From assembly GCA_019420065.1 (NCBI GenBank), contig JAHZHX010000055.1, positions 1-14,789 of the forward strand: DNA of 14,789 nt, written 5' to 3'. The stretch comes from Clostridiales bacterium. GTDB taxonomy: Bacteria; Bacillota; Clostridia; Christensenellales; Aristaeellaceae. Both the position numbers and the translations under genes were made by a program. The notes beneath the pieces are model-generated. The model did not search any database and was not told the DNA's origin. It saw only the letters and a program-made list of their open reading frames with translations. Of the stretch, positions 5,148 through 13,047 are shown in pieces; position 1 is the first letter of the stretch; the number at the start of each line of letters is the position of its first letter.

Positions 5148-6188
5148 TCATTTGACCAGATCGTGACCGATCAGCATGGCGTCGCCGAAGCTGAAAAAGC
5201 GGTACTCCTTGGCAACTGCGTCGCGGTAAGCGCTCAGCGCGTTCTCTCGCCCCATCATGGCCGAAACAAGCATCAGCAGTGTGCTTTGCGGCAGATGGAA
5301 ATTGGTCAAAAGCATATCTACCGCCTTGATTGCCACGCCCGGCTTGATAAAAATATCCGTCATGCCGCTGCCGGGATGAATGATTCCCTGCGCATCGGCT
5401 ACCGTCTCGATGGTGCGCATGGAGGTCGTGCCGATGCACAAAAGCCTGCCGCCCTTTGCCCGCGCGTCATTGATGCGCCGCGCCGCCTCGGACGATACCT
5501 CGTAATACTCGCTGTGCATCACATGCCGCTCCACATCGTCTTCCTTGACCGGACGGAAGGTGCCCAGACCCACATGCAGCAGCACCGGCACAATGTCCAC
5601 GCCCATGGCGCGCACTTGCTCCAGCAGCGGACGCGTAAAATGCAGTCCCGCCGTCGGCGCGGCGGCGCTGCCGTCCAGGCGCGCATATACCGTTTGATAG
5701 CGCTGCGGATCCTCCAGCTTTTCATGGATATAGGGAGGAAGCGGCATTTCACCCAGCTTTTCCAGCAAATTTTCAAACATGCCCTGATAGGAAAAGCGTA
5801 CCTTGCGGCCGCCCGCGTCCGTGGTATCCAGGATCTGCGCGCGCAGCAGCCCTTCGCCAAACGAAACCCAGTCGCCCGCGTGCAGCCGCCGCCCCGGCTT
5901 CACCAGCGTTTCCCAGGTATGGATGTCCTCGCGCCGCAGCAGCAAAAATTCCACCGGCACGCCTGTGCTTTCCTTCACGCCCAGAAGACGTGCGGGAATC
6001 ACGCGCGTTTCGTTGAGCACCATCACGTCGCCCGGACGCAGATACTGCGTAATATCATGAAAAATACGGTCTTCGCGCCGGCTATCGTCCCGGTTGCATA
6101 CCATCATGCGGCTGAAATCGCGCGGTTCCACAGGCGTTTGCGCGATCAGACGCTCGGGCAGCTCATAATTGAAATCGCTTGTCTTCAT
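5148..6188 (-). CDS. queA: S-adenosylmethionine:tRNA ribosyltransferase-isomerase
   Basis: QueA moves the ribosyl part of S-adenosylmethionine onto 7-aminomethyl-7-deazaguanine at position 34 of tRNAs with GUN anticodons, forming epoxyqueuosine. The 346-residue length matches the family. Family blocks are the N-terminal FNYELPERLIAQTP, then RDFSRMMV, LNETRVIPARL, GEMPLPPYI, AAPTAGLHFT, HVGLGTFRPV and TNFHLPQSTLLMLVSA. It starts 21 bases after ruvB in the same direction, so the two are very likely cotranscribed; ruvB-queA linkage is common in Firmicutes. An AAGG is found 12 bases and a GCAGG two bases before the ATG, so its ribosome site is weaker than those of its neighbours. No preQ1 riboswitch is seen. 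Confidence 0.97.
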   Translation of the reverse strand: MKTSDFNYELPERLIAQTPVEPRDFSRMMVCNRDDSRREDRIFHDITQYLRPGDVMVLNETRVIPARLLGVKESTGVPVEFLLLRREDIHTWETLVKPGRRLHAGDWVSFGEGLLRAQILDTTDAGGRKVRFSYQGMFENLLEKLGEMPLPPYIHEKLEDPQRYQTVYARLDGSAAAPTAGLHFTRPLLEQVRAMGVDIVPVLLHVGLGTFRPVKEDDVERHVMHSEYYEVSSEAARRINDARAKGGRLLCIGTTSMRTIETVADAQGIIHPGSGMTDIFIKPGVAIKAVDMLLTNFHLPQSTLLMLVSAMMGRENALSAYRDAVAKEYRFFSFGDAMLIGHDLVK

Positions 6189-6209
6189 CCTGCGTGCATC
6201 CTTCTCTGT

Positions 6210-7259
6210 TTACTCGTTGACTTGATCCAAAAAAGACGACTGTTCGTCCGCGTCGCTCTCCATTGGGCAGGCACGTCCCAAATGCGCATAGGCCGCAGGC
6301 GTACAAACGCGGCCGCGCGGCGTGCGCTGGATAAAGCCCAGCTGCAAGAGATATGGCTCATATACGTCTTCAATGGTGTTTGCATCCTCGCCGGTAGAAG
6401 CCGCCAGCGTATCCAATCCCACGGGGCCGCCGCCGAATTTATCAATCATGGTCAGAAGCAGCGTGCGGTCTACACGGTCAAGCCCCAGATTGTCTACCTC
6501 CAGCATGTCCAGCCCCTCGCGGGCAATCGCCTCCGTGATGCAGCCGTCTCCGCGCACCTGTGCATAATCGCGCACGCGCTTGAGCATGCGGTTGGCAATT
6601 CGCGGTGTGCCGCGGCTGCGGCGGGCGATTTCCAGCATGCCGTCCGGCTCGGTCTTCACGTCAAGAATTTTGGCGCTGCGGCTGACAATCTGGCACAGCT
6701 CCTCCGGCGAATACATTTGCAGACGGAAAATAATGCCGAATCTATCGCGCAGGGGCGCTGAAAGCATACCAGCGCGTGTTGTCGCCCCCACCAGCGTGAA
6801 TTTGGGCAGCGCAATGCGCATGGAACGCGCCGTAGGCCCCTTGCCGGTCATCAGGTCGATCTCGTAGTCCTCCATCGCGGAATACAGCACCTCCTCCACC
6901 GCGTGGGAAAGGCGATGAATTTCATCGATGAATAAAATATCACCCGGTTCGAGCTTGACCAGGATGGAGGCCAGATCGCCCGCGCGGTCAATGGCCGGTC
7001 CGGAGGTAATGCGGATGTTCTGTCCCATTTCGGCCGCAACGATCCCGGCAAGGCAGGTTTTGCCCAAGCCCGGCGGGCCATAGAGCAGGATATGATCCAG
7101 CGCGTCATGACGGCGCAGCGCCGCGTTGATATAAATCGACAGGCTTTCCTTGACCTTTTCCTGCCCGTAATACTCGCGCAGCGAACGCGGCCGCAGCGAG
7201 GACTCCATATCGTAATCATCCTGCTGCAAGGTACCGGCAATCAAACGTTCTTCTTCCAT
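6210..7259 (-). CDS. ruvB: Holliday junction branch migration ATPase RuvB
   Basis: RuvB is the AAA+ motor that, loaded by RuvA, drives branch migration of Holliday junctions in recombinational repair. The 349-residue protein shows Walker A GPPGLGKT, Walker B FIDEIHRL, sensor 1 VGATTRAG, the arginine finger region LRDRFGI and sensor 2 GTPRIANR, followed by the winged-helix C-terminal domain (GGGPVGLDTLA, PYLLQLGFIQRTPRGR). The start has GGAGG (minus strand 7265-7269) five bases upstream, inside the 12-base gap to ruvA. The last 25 or so residues form an acidic tail beyond the conserved region. Confidence 0.98.
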   Translation of the reverse strand: MEEERLIAGTLQQDDYDMESSLRPRSLREYYGQEKVKESLSIYINAALRRHDALDHILLYGPPGLGKTCLAGIVAAEMGQNIRITSGPAIDRAGDLASILVKLEPGDILFIDEIHRLSHAVEEVLYSAMEDYEIDLMTGKGPTARSMRIALPKFTLVGATTRAGMLSAPLRDRFGIIFRLQMYSPEELCQIVSRSAKILDVKTEPDGMLEIARRSRGTPRIANRMLKRVRDYAQVRGDGCITEAIAREGLDMLEVDNLGLDRVDRTLLLTMIDKFGGGPVGLDTLAASTGEDANTIEDVYEPYLLQLGFIQRTPRGRVCTPAAYAHLGRACPMESDADEQSSFLDQVNE

Positions 7260-7271
7260 CTTTTCCTCCGC

Positions 7272-7874
7272 TTACATCATCCCGCGCAGCGCCAGGCGCA
7301 CAAGCTCGTCCGCCTGCTCGCTCTGCCCGCTCACGGCAGAAAGCGCCTGCATGGCCTCTCCCTGACTGTATCCCAACGATTGCAGCGCCAGCAGCGCCTC
7401 CGCCATAGGATCGTTGGGCCGAACGGAACGCACAGACCCCATGGCCGGAGCGGAAATGCCCTCCACCTCATCGCTGGAAATCTGTTCCTTCAGTTCCAGC
7501 GCGATGCGCTGCGCCGTTTTTTTGCCGATGCCCGGCGCGCGGCTCAGCGTAGCCGTATCTCCCATCACGATCGCCAGCGTCAGCTCGCGCAGCGGCATGC
7601 TGCTCAGCACCCCGATGGCCGTCCTGGGCCCCACGCCCGATATGCCGATCAGCCGCAGAAACATGGCGCGCTCATTTTTATCGCCAAAGCCAAACAGCTC
7701 TACCCCATCCTGCTTTACGCTCAGCCAGGTATAAATGCGCGCCATTTCGCCTACCTGCGGCGCGTCCTGCACGGTGTTCAGGCTGCAATACAGCGAATAG
7801 CCGATTCCGGCCGCCTCAACAACCAATTCATTGTGGTTTTTCTCCGCCACCAGGCCGTGAATATAGGAATACAT
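7272..7874 (-). CDS. ruvA: Holliday junction DNA-binding protein RuvA
   Basis: RuvA binds four-way junctions as a tetramer and recruits RuvB. The 200-residue length is typical. The N-terminal OB fold (YSYIHGLVAEK, GIGYSLYCSL, VKQDGVELFGF) is followed by two helix-hairpin-helix motifs, LIGISGVGPRTA and APGIGKKTAQR, and then the flexible linker and C-terminal RuvB-contact domain (PMAEALLALQSLGYSQGEA). GAGGAG (minus strand 7881-7886) overlaps the end of ruvC, so translation of the two is probably coupled. Confidence 0.97.
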   Translation of the reverse strand: MYSYIHGLVAEKNHNELVVEAAGIGYSLYCSLNTVQDAPQVGEMARIYTWLSVKQDGVELFGFGDKNERAMFLRLIGISGVGPRTAIGVLSSMPLRELTLAIVMGDTATLSRAPGIGKKTAQRIALELKEQISSDEVEGISAPAMGSVRSVRPNDPMAEALLALQSLGYSQGEAMQALSAVSGQSEQADELVRLALRGMM

Positions 7875-7884
7875 TCTCGTCTCC

Positions 7885-8379
7885 TCATTTCATGCGGAAC
7901 TGCTCGCGCAGCATTCCGGAATTCGCATGCGTAATCGCCGCCGCCACCGCGTCCGCCGCGTCGTCGGGACGAATGATATCGGAAAGGCCCAGGATCATTT
8001 TGACCATTTGCTGTATCTGATGCTTATCCGCCTTCCCGTATCCCACCACGGCCTGCTTGATCTGCATGGGGGTATATTCGTACAGTTCGCCGGTGTACTC
8101 GGCGCAGGTGCAGACCGCAACGCCGCGCGCGGCCGCCACATTCATTCCCGTCGTTACGTTTTTGGCAAAGAACAGCTCTTCAAACGCAATCTGATCGGGA
8201 CGGTACAGCTCCAGCAGCTGGAAAATGTCCCGCCGGATAGCGCGCAGACGATCGGGCGTAATCATATCCGGCGTCGTAATCACCGCCCCGGCCTTTACCA
8301 GCGTCAAACGGCTGCGCGCCGCGTCAATCACACCATAGCCGAGCGTTGCCAGCCCCGGATCGATTCCCAATATCCGCAT
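7885..8379 (-). CDS. ruvC: Crossover junction endodeoxyribonuclease RuvC
   Basis: RuvC cuts Holliday junctions symmetrically with two metal ions. The 164-residue protein carries the catalytic acids Asp7 (GIDPG), Glu67 (AFEELFF) and Asp140/Asp143 (PDDAADA), matching Asp7, Glu66 and the DxxD pair of the E. coli enzyme. The ATG at 8379 is chosen because the protein then begins MRILGIDPG as usual and GGGAGG lies seven bases upstream; an extension to 8430 would read through the promoter. It is the first gene of the ruvC-ruvA-ruvB-queA-psuG run. Confidence 0.97.
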   Translation of the reverse strand: MRILGIDPGLATLGYGVIDAARSRLTLVKAGAVITTPDMITPDRLRAIRRDIFQLLELYRPDQIAFEELFFAKNVTTGMNVAAARGVAVCTCAEYTGELYEYTPMQIKQAVVGYGKADKHQIQQMVKMILGLSDIIRPDDAADAVAAAITHANSGMLREQFRMK

Positions 8380-8408
8380 GCGCACCCTCCCCTGCATAAT
8401 GCTCATAT

Positions 8409-8437
8409 ATAATAGAACAAGCGTGCGCATTTGTCAA
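8409..8437 (-). promoter_or_regulatory. Promoter of the ruvCAB-queA-psuG operon
   Basis: On the minus strand TTGACA (8432-8437), 17 bases and TATTAT (8409-8414) lie 30 bases before the ruvC ATG. The -35 box is a perfect match. The box falls inside an inverted repeat, listed separately. Confidence 0.8.
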
Positions 8438-8446
8438 ATCAAATGC
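8427..8446. promoter_or_regulatory. Inverted repeat over the -35 box of the ruv promoter, operator candidate
   Basis: GCATTTG (8427-8433) and CAAATGC (8440-8446) are perfect 7-base arms around TCAAAT. The repeat covers the whole -35 box and starts five bases after the helicase stop codon. It does not resemble the Firmicute LexA box (GAAC-N4-GTTC). A protein bound here would block the promoter. With no T-run next to it, a terminator role for the helicase gene is less likely. Confidence 0.4.
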
Positions 8447-8450
8447 CCGT

Positions 8451-10640
8451 TCACGCGCCGTTTTCCAGCATTTTTTCCACGTAGCGGCGCGCATAATCGG
8501 CATTGGACTGCATCAGCGCCGGGGCAGGCGCCGTCTCTCCCATCAGCCCCAGGAACTGGCTGACCTTTAAGCCCAGCGCCTCCTGGATATCGGCGTCGCT
8601 GCCGCGCGGACTGACCAGATAATAGCACAAAAGCGAATCCTTCTGCCCGATACGGTGCGCGCGGTCCTCCGCCTGCGAATGCACGGCGGGCGACCAGTCC
8701 AATTCGCCAAAGACCACGCACGTCGCCTTTTGCAAATTCAGCCCCGCCGCCGCGCGCAGAGAAATGCAGCACAGCGCCGTTCCGCCCTCCATGAACGCCG
8801 CGGCCGCCGCTTCCTTCTGCGCGCCGCTTTCCCTGCCCGTAATAAAAACAGGCGAAAATGCCCGCAGCTCCTGCGCATAGCGTTCCATCACCGCATGATG
8901 GTGGGCAAAAAGCAGCACCCGCTCGCCGCTTTCAAGCAGTGCCCGGACAAACTGACATACATACGGCGCCTTGGCCAGCCCTGTCGCCTGCCGCTCCCCC
9001 TGCGAAATCTGGTCGATCAGCAGCGCCCGGGCCGAGGCAGTCATCTCCGCCCCCTTTTTCAGCAGCTGCAAACGTTCCATCACCGGCTGCATCAAGCGCT
9101 GGTACAGCACGCCGTCCGCGTCAATCTCCTGCACCAGGCGGCGTTTTTCGGGCAGTTCCGGCAAAACCTCCGCCTTGGTTCTGCGCAGCATCATCCCCTC
9201 GCGGCGCAAATATTCGCCAAGCAGCTCGGGCTTTATCACCATGCGGCTGCCGTAACCGTAGCACCATTCGCGCGAAAATGATTCCCAATCGCCCAAAAAA
9301 TGATAGTCCAGAATATTGACCACATTCCAGATCTCGCCGCCCTGATTATAGATCGGCGTACCGGAAAGGCCGATCACCCGCTCGCAATTTTCCGCCAGCA
9401 GGCTGGCCGCGCTGTATTTTTCCGTGCCCGTGCGGCGCAGCTCCTGAATTTCATCAAACACCACCGCGCCAAAGCGCAGTTTGGACACAACACCCTTCCA
9501 GCCGCGCAGCAGCAGATAATGCATAATATAGATATCCGCTTCCGGCAAAGCGTACGGCTTGAGGCCCGCGACGACATGAACGCGCGGCGCCTTTCCCGCT
9601 ATGCGGATAAAACGGGCAATTTCCCCCTGCCAGGAACGCGCCAGATGCGGCGGTACAACAATCAACGCCGGAAAAGCCCGCAGCCTGCACAGCGCGCACA
9701 GCGCTTGCAGCGTTTTGCCCAGACCCATTTCATCCGCCAGCAGCGCCCGCGGGGTCATGCACAGCCACGCAACGCCTTTCTTTTGAAAGGGCCTCAGCTG
9801 ACCCAGGAACATCCCATCCGGCGCTTCCGCCTCCAAAGGGGACGAAAGCATGCGCTCTCGCTGCGCCGCGTAGTCCCGCGCGCCGCTGATCGCCTTTTGC
9901 CACCGCTCCCGGTCGCGCGGGGCAAGCTGCAACGGATACCGCAGCATCAGCCAGTTTATTTCCCCTACAATACGGCGGTGATTCGTAAACCGCACCTCGC
10001 CGCGTTTGCCATGATCGCTGCCCGGGAACAGGCGTTTGCACAGTTCCGTTACGCATGGTTCGGCGCGCACCGTCCAGCACTTGCTGCGCGCATTATAGGA
10101 CAAGGCGCCGTAATAATGCGGGGCCTCCGGCACGTCCTGCATGTAAGCCGGCACATCCGTTTCGTCATATTCCGCGTCATATCCCGTCCGCGGCAATAAC
10201 GGCTCCTGTCCCAGCGCCTCGCGCGCGGCCTGGAGCGCTTCATCCGCACGGGAGAGCACGGCGTCCCGCCCGCCGACGCCCTCAGCCGCCAGCCCCCACA
10301 GCTTGTACAGGCTGATACAGGTCAGCCCCACGCCCAGCAGCGTATCAGGCAGCGCCACGCTTTGCTCGCTGAGCACCACGATATGCTCGAGCGCGCCTGA
10401 CTGCGCATAGCGTGTCAGCTGGCGCAAAAGAACGCTTCGCGTGGGACGGCCGCGCTTGATTTCAATCCCTACCGTACCGCAGCGAACGTCGATCCTGCAC
10501 CTTGGGCCAAGCACGGCCTCATGCTCGCAGGGAATGCCCGCCCTGGCCAATGCTTCGCAGGCCAAGGCATGCAAATCATATTCATCCAGCGCAAGCGGCG
10601 CGCGGATCTGTTCAAGGGATGACAGAATTCTTTGCAGCAT
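8451..10640 (-). CDS. SNF2-family helicase with N-terminal PD-(D/E)XK nuclease-like region
   Basis: This 729-residue protein has a SWI2/SNF2 ATPase core: DEMGLGKT (303-310), VVPPHLARSW, the DEIQ box (396-399), GLSGTP (424-429), LRRTKAEVLPELPEK, and the C-terminal lobe with QAEDRAHRIGQ (656-666). The N-terminal 115 residues contain RIDV (Asp51) and GIEIKRG (Glu60, Lys62), the spacing of a PD-(D/E)XK nuclease core, followed by LLRQLTRYAQSG as in many such folds. Residues about 175-240 form a separate region (WTVRAEPCVTELCKRLFPG) of unclear family. SNF2 proteins of this type remodel DNA-protein complexes or anneal DNA; nuclease activity is only inferred from the motif. GGAGAG (minus strand 10646-10651) sets the start. 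The stop lies just before the ruv promoter, so it is upstream of a DNA repair operon in the same direction. Confidence 0.88.
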   Translation of the reverse strand: MLQRILSSLEQIRAPLALDEYDLHALACEALARAGIPCEHEAVLGPRCRIDVRCGTVGIEIKRGRPTRSVLLRQLTRYAQSGALEHIVVLSEQSVALPDTLLGVGLTCISLYKLWGLAAEGVGGRDAVLSRADEALQAAREALGQEPLLPRTGYDAEYDETDVPAYMQDVPEAPHYYGALSYNARSKCWTVRAEPCVTELCKRLFPGSDHGKRGEVRFTNHRRIVGEINWLMLRYPLQLAPRDRERWQKAISGARDYAAQRERMLSSPLEAEAPDGMFLGQLRPFQKKGVAWLCMTPRALLADEMGLGKTLQALCALCRLRAFPALIVVPPHLARSWQGEIARFIRIAGKAPRVHVVAGLKPYALPEADIYIMHYLLLRGWKGVVSKLRFGAVVFDEIQELRRTGTEKYSAASLLAENCERVIGLSGTPIYNQGGEIWNVVNILDYHFLGDWESFSREWCYGYGSRMVIKPELLGEYLRREGMMLRRTKAEVLPELPEKRRLVQEIDADGVLYQRLMQPVMERLQLLKKGAEMTASARALLIDQISQGERQATGLAKAPYVCQFVRALLESGERVLLFAHHHAVMERYAQELRAFSPVFITGRESGAQKEAAAAAFMEGGTALCCISLRAAAGLNLQKATCVVFGELDWSPAVHSQAEDRAHRIGQKDSLLCYYLVSPRGSDADIQEALGLKVSQFLGLMGETAPAPALMQSNADYARRYVEKMLENGA

Positions 10641-10680
10641 GCTTTCTCTCCACGCAATATACCCTGACAGTTTCCCGTTT

Positions 10681-10709
10681 ATTATAAACTATTTCAGGAA
10701 TGTTTACAA
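10681..10709 (-). promoter_or_regulatory. Promoter of the SNF2 helicase gene
   Basis: On the minus strand TTGTAA (10704-10709), 17 bases and a perfect TATAAT (10681-10686) lie about 40 bases from the ATG. The -10 box is embedded in a perfect short palindrome, GTTTATTATAAAC (10677-10689), which could bind a regulator. Confidence 0.65.
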
Positions 10710-10738
10710 TGTTTTCACCCGTTTTGTACCGGAACGTA

Positions 10739-10768
10739 TTGCATTTGCCTTCGTTCCTCTGTTATGAT
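10739..10768 (+). promoter_or_regulatory. Likely promoter of the L,D-transpeptidase gene
   Basis: TTGCAT (10739-10744) and TATGAT (10763-10768) are 18 bases apart. The inverted repeat ATGAT-AAAT-ATCAT (10764-10777) overlaps the -10 box. The match is moderate, and the promoter is divergent from that of the helicase. Confidence 0.5.
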
Positions 10769-10802
10769 AAATATCATCATAATGCTCAAGGAGTTTGCGT
10801 CA

Positions 10803-12527
10803 ATGCGTTACCGTATTTTCATTTTAGCACTGCTGGGGCTTTTTATCATAGGCGCTGCCGCTTCAGCCGAAACGCCGACGTTTCTCGACGTCCCGGATAC
10901 CGTTCATCCCGGCAAAGCCGAGCCGATCACCTTTACCGCCGCCGAAAACAGCGCCGTCACGCTGGACGTGCTGGATGCAAACGACGCGGTCGTACAAATC
11001 ATTCGCAGCGACCTGCGCGTTTCCGCCGCGCAAATGACCGTGACCTTCAACGGGACAACGCCCCAGGGCAGCGCCCTGCCGCAGGGACAGTACCGTCTGC
11101 GCCTGACGGACGGTACGCAAACGGTATTTTCATCTTTTTCCATTTCCACTCCCGCTCCCCGCTTGATCGCGGTTTCGGCAGAAAAATCCCAAATCGTTCC
11201 CGGCGAAGCCCCCGTCCTTTCCCTGAACGCCGCCGGGGCAGCCTCCGTCAATCTCTTGCTGACGCTTCCGTCCGGAAGCGCCCGATACGGCGGCTCCTAT
11301 CCCCTTCAAGCGGGCGAAAATACCCTTGTCTTAGACGGCTCCCTCTTTTCCGAGGGCGGCGATTATCTGCTTTCCCTGACCCCCAGCGATGAAAACGGCC
11401 TGTCCGGCAATACCAGCCAGATCAGACTGGCCGCTGTTCCTCCGGCCACGCCCACTCCCACGCCCGTCATTCGCCCCTCGTCGGATGCCGACGCGACCCG
11501 CCCTGGCGATTTCTGGAGCATGGAAGTGGGCAGCCACGACTGGGATGCCATCTGGCAGGTGATGATTTCTCCCATGACCATTATCCGCGGCAGCGGCAAG
11601 GAAGCGCAGAAGCAGACCTACCGCCTGCGCGCAGCGCCGGACAGTTCTGCCGCCGCGTCCAACATCGTCGGCCTGATTACCTGCGAAACGCAGGGCGTAC
11701 ATGTGCTGGAAACGCTGGACAACGGCTGGACTTATGTGGAAGCCTACAATTCCAGCTATGGCGAAGCGTACCGCAAAGCCGGAAAGGGCGCGGGCTACGG
11801 CGTGATTGACGAATTGATCCGCGGATATGTGGAAACCGATCGGCTGGAGACCTTCGTTCCCGATACCTCCTACGGGCTGCTGATCGATAAATTGGAGCAG
11901 CGTCTCTATATCCTGACCGAAGAGGGGCTTTTTACCACGCTCATGATTTCCACCGGCTATGCAACCGCCTCCCAGCCCTGGAACGAAACGCCCTCCGGCG
12001 AATACTACCTGAGCAGCAAGGTGGGCGATTTTCCCTCCGGCAACCTCACCTGCGGCTACGGCATGCGCTTTAACAACGGCGATATCCTGCACGAGGTCCC
12101 CCACCTTGTCAACGAAAAGTACGGCATCAAGGATTACAGCAGCACCGAGCGATACCTTGGCGAAAAGGCCAGCCACGGCTGCGTGCGCGTGCAGCGCAAG
12201 CAAAACGAGGACGGCGTCAACATGAAATGGATCTGGGATAACGTCCCGCTCAGAACAAAGCTGCTGATCTGGGACGACAGCGGCCGCCCGCTCCCTTATC
12301 CGGCGGAAGATTCTCTGACGCTTTACTACAATCCCGACGGCGGCAGCTACTACCATGCCGACCAGAACTGCGCCTCGATCAAAAACCGTTTTCTGCCGCT
12401 GAAGGGCAGCGTTTCCTACGCCGAGCTGGACGGCGCGGACTTTCAGTACCTGAAGCCCTGCAAAAGCTGCAATCCGCCTGCGCGCAAGAGCGAAATTGAC
12501 GCGCTCAACGCCGCAAACGGTTTTTAA
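10803..12527 (+). CDS. Secreted L,D-transpeptidase (YkuD domain) with Ig-like, SH3-like and cysteine-containing modules
   Basis: This 574-residue protein is exported and probably forms or remodels 3-3 peptidoglycan cross-links. A signal peptide (MRYRIFILALLGLFIIG then AAASA, cleavage near residue 22) is followed by a FlgD-like Ig domain (about 28-115), a second beta-rich domain (118-210), a Pro/Thr linker (PPATPTPTP), an SH3-like domain (about 270-345), and the YkuD domain (about 355-490) with the catalytic motif SHGCVRV (His458, Cys460). The last 70 residues form a separate module with HADQNC and PCKSCNPP (His518, Cys523, Cys553, Cys556), perhaps a metal site. The ATG at 10803 is chosen for AAGGAG (10788-10793) and the signal peptide; the upstream in-frame ATG at 10764 lies in the promoter. 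Confidence 0.9.
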   Translation: MRYRIFILALLGLFIIGAAASAETPTFLDVPDTVHPGKAEPITFTAAENSAVTLDVLDANDAVVQIIRSDLRVSAAQMTVTFNGTTPQGSALPQGQYRLRLTDGTQTVFSSFSISTPAPRLIAVSAEKSQIVPGEAPVLSLNAAGAASVNLLLTLPSGSARYGGSYPLQAGENTLVLDGSLFSEGGDYLLSLTPSDENGLSGNTSQIRLAAVPPATPTPTPVIRPSSDADATRPGDFWSMEVGSHDWDAIWQVMISPMTIIRGSGKEAQKQTYRLRAAPDSSAAASNIVGLITCETQGVHVLETLDNGWTYVEAYNSSYGEAYRKAGKGAGYGVIDELIRGYVETDRLETFVPDTSYGLLIDKLEQRLYILTEEGLFTTLMISTGYATASQPWNETPSGEYYLSSKVGDFPSGNLTCGYGMRFNNGDILHEVPHLVNEKYGIKDYSSTERYLGEKASHGCVRVQRKQNEDGVNMKWIWDNVPLRTKLLIWDDSGRPLPYPAEDSLTLYYNPDGGSYYHADQNCASIKNRFLPLKGSVSYAELDGADFQYLKPCKSCNPPARKSEIDALNAANGF

Positions 12528-12547
12528 AGCGCTTTGCGCGCATGGAC

Positions 12548-12576
12548 TTGCGCAATCTGAGAAAATCTTGTATAAT
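12548..12576 (+). promoter_or_regulatory. Promoter of the Gls24-fakA operon
   Basis: TTGCGC (12548-12553), a 17-base spacer and a perfect TATAAT (12571-12576) stand 50 bases before the start at 12626. There is no clear terminator between the transpeptidase stop (12527) and this promoter. Confidence 0.75.
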
Positions 12577-12625
12577 AGAAAATGACCTTTGGGTCAGAAC
12601 CAACATCAGGAGGTTCATAAGCAAA

Positions 12626-12979
12626 ATGGAATGCAAAATCAAAAATGATATCGGCACCATTTACATCTCCGAAGACGTCATGCTCAAGGTAGTGGGCTAT
12701 GCCGTGCTGGAATGCTATGGCATTGTCGCCATGAGCTCCAAGCGCGCCAAGGACGGCATTGTGGAATGGCTTGGCCGCGAGAACTTGAGCAAGGGCGTGC
12801 AGCTGCGCATGGTGGATGATATGATTGACGTTGACCTCTATATCGTGGTGGAATACGGCATTTCCGTGTCCGTTGTATGCCGCACGATCGTTGAGGTGGT
12901 CAAGTACAAGCTGGAAAGCATGACGGGCGTAAAAGTCCGCAAGGTGAATATTTCCGTTGAAGGAATTCGCGTGCAGTAA
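12626..12979 (+). CDS. Asp23/Gls24-family protein (YloU type)
   Basis: The 117-residue protein matches the Asp23/Gls24 (DUF322) family in length and layout: MECKIKNDIGTIYISEDVMLKVVGYAVLECYG at the start (shown in part), GIVAMSS, LRMVDDMIDVDLYIVVEYG in the middle, and a KVRKVNISVEGIRV end. Members are linked to envelope stress and membrane-associated functions; this short one is the type paired with the fatty-acid kinase gene, as yloU is with yloV in B. subtilis. AGGAGG (12608-12613) is 12 bases before the ATG at 12626, and the ATG matches the family start; an in-frame ATG at 12542 lies ahead of the promoter. The exact biochemical role of the family is unsettled. Confidence 0.9.
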   Translation: MECKIKNDIGTIYISEDVMLKVVGYAVLECYGIVAMSSKRAKDGIVEWLGRENLSKGVQLRMVDDMIDVDLYIVVEYGISVSVVCRTIVEVVKYKLESMTGVKVRKVNISVEGIRVQ

Positions 12980-13047
12980 TTTTCCCGCTTCGCGCACAAA
13001 CGTATCCAAGCACGCCCGAACGGGCTGTGAATTCGGAGGTTATTGAC

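Noticed and set aside
5163..6761. Open frame of 532 codons on the plus strand
   Set aside because: It is antisense to queA and ruvB, both clear full-length genes; the product is rich in His, Arg and Ala with no family resemblance, as expected from the complement of G+C-rich codons.
8415..8426. LexA box in the ruv promoter
   Set aside because: Only the first half (GAAC) fits; the second half reads GTGC rather than GTTC, so the match is no better than chance.
9300..10199. Open frame of 299 codons opposite the SNF2 helicase
   Set aside because: Antisense shadow; the helicase motifs on the minus strand are unbroken through this stretch.
11331..12356. Open frame of 341 codons opposite the L,D-transpeptidase
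   Set aside because: Antisense shadow rich in Val, Ala and Gly; the plus strand encodes a complete domain series there.
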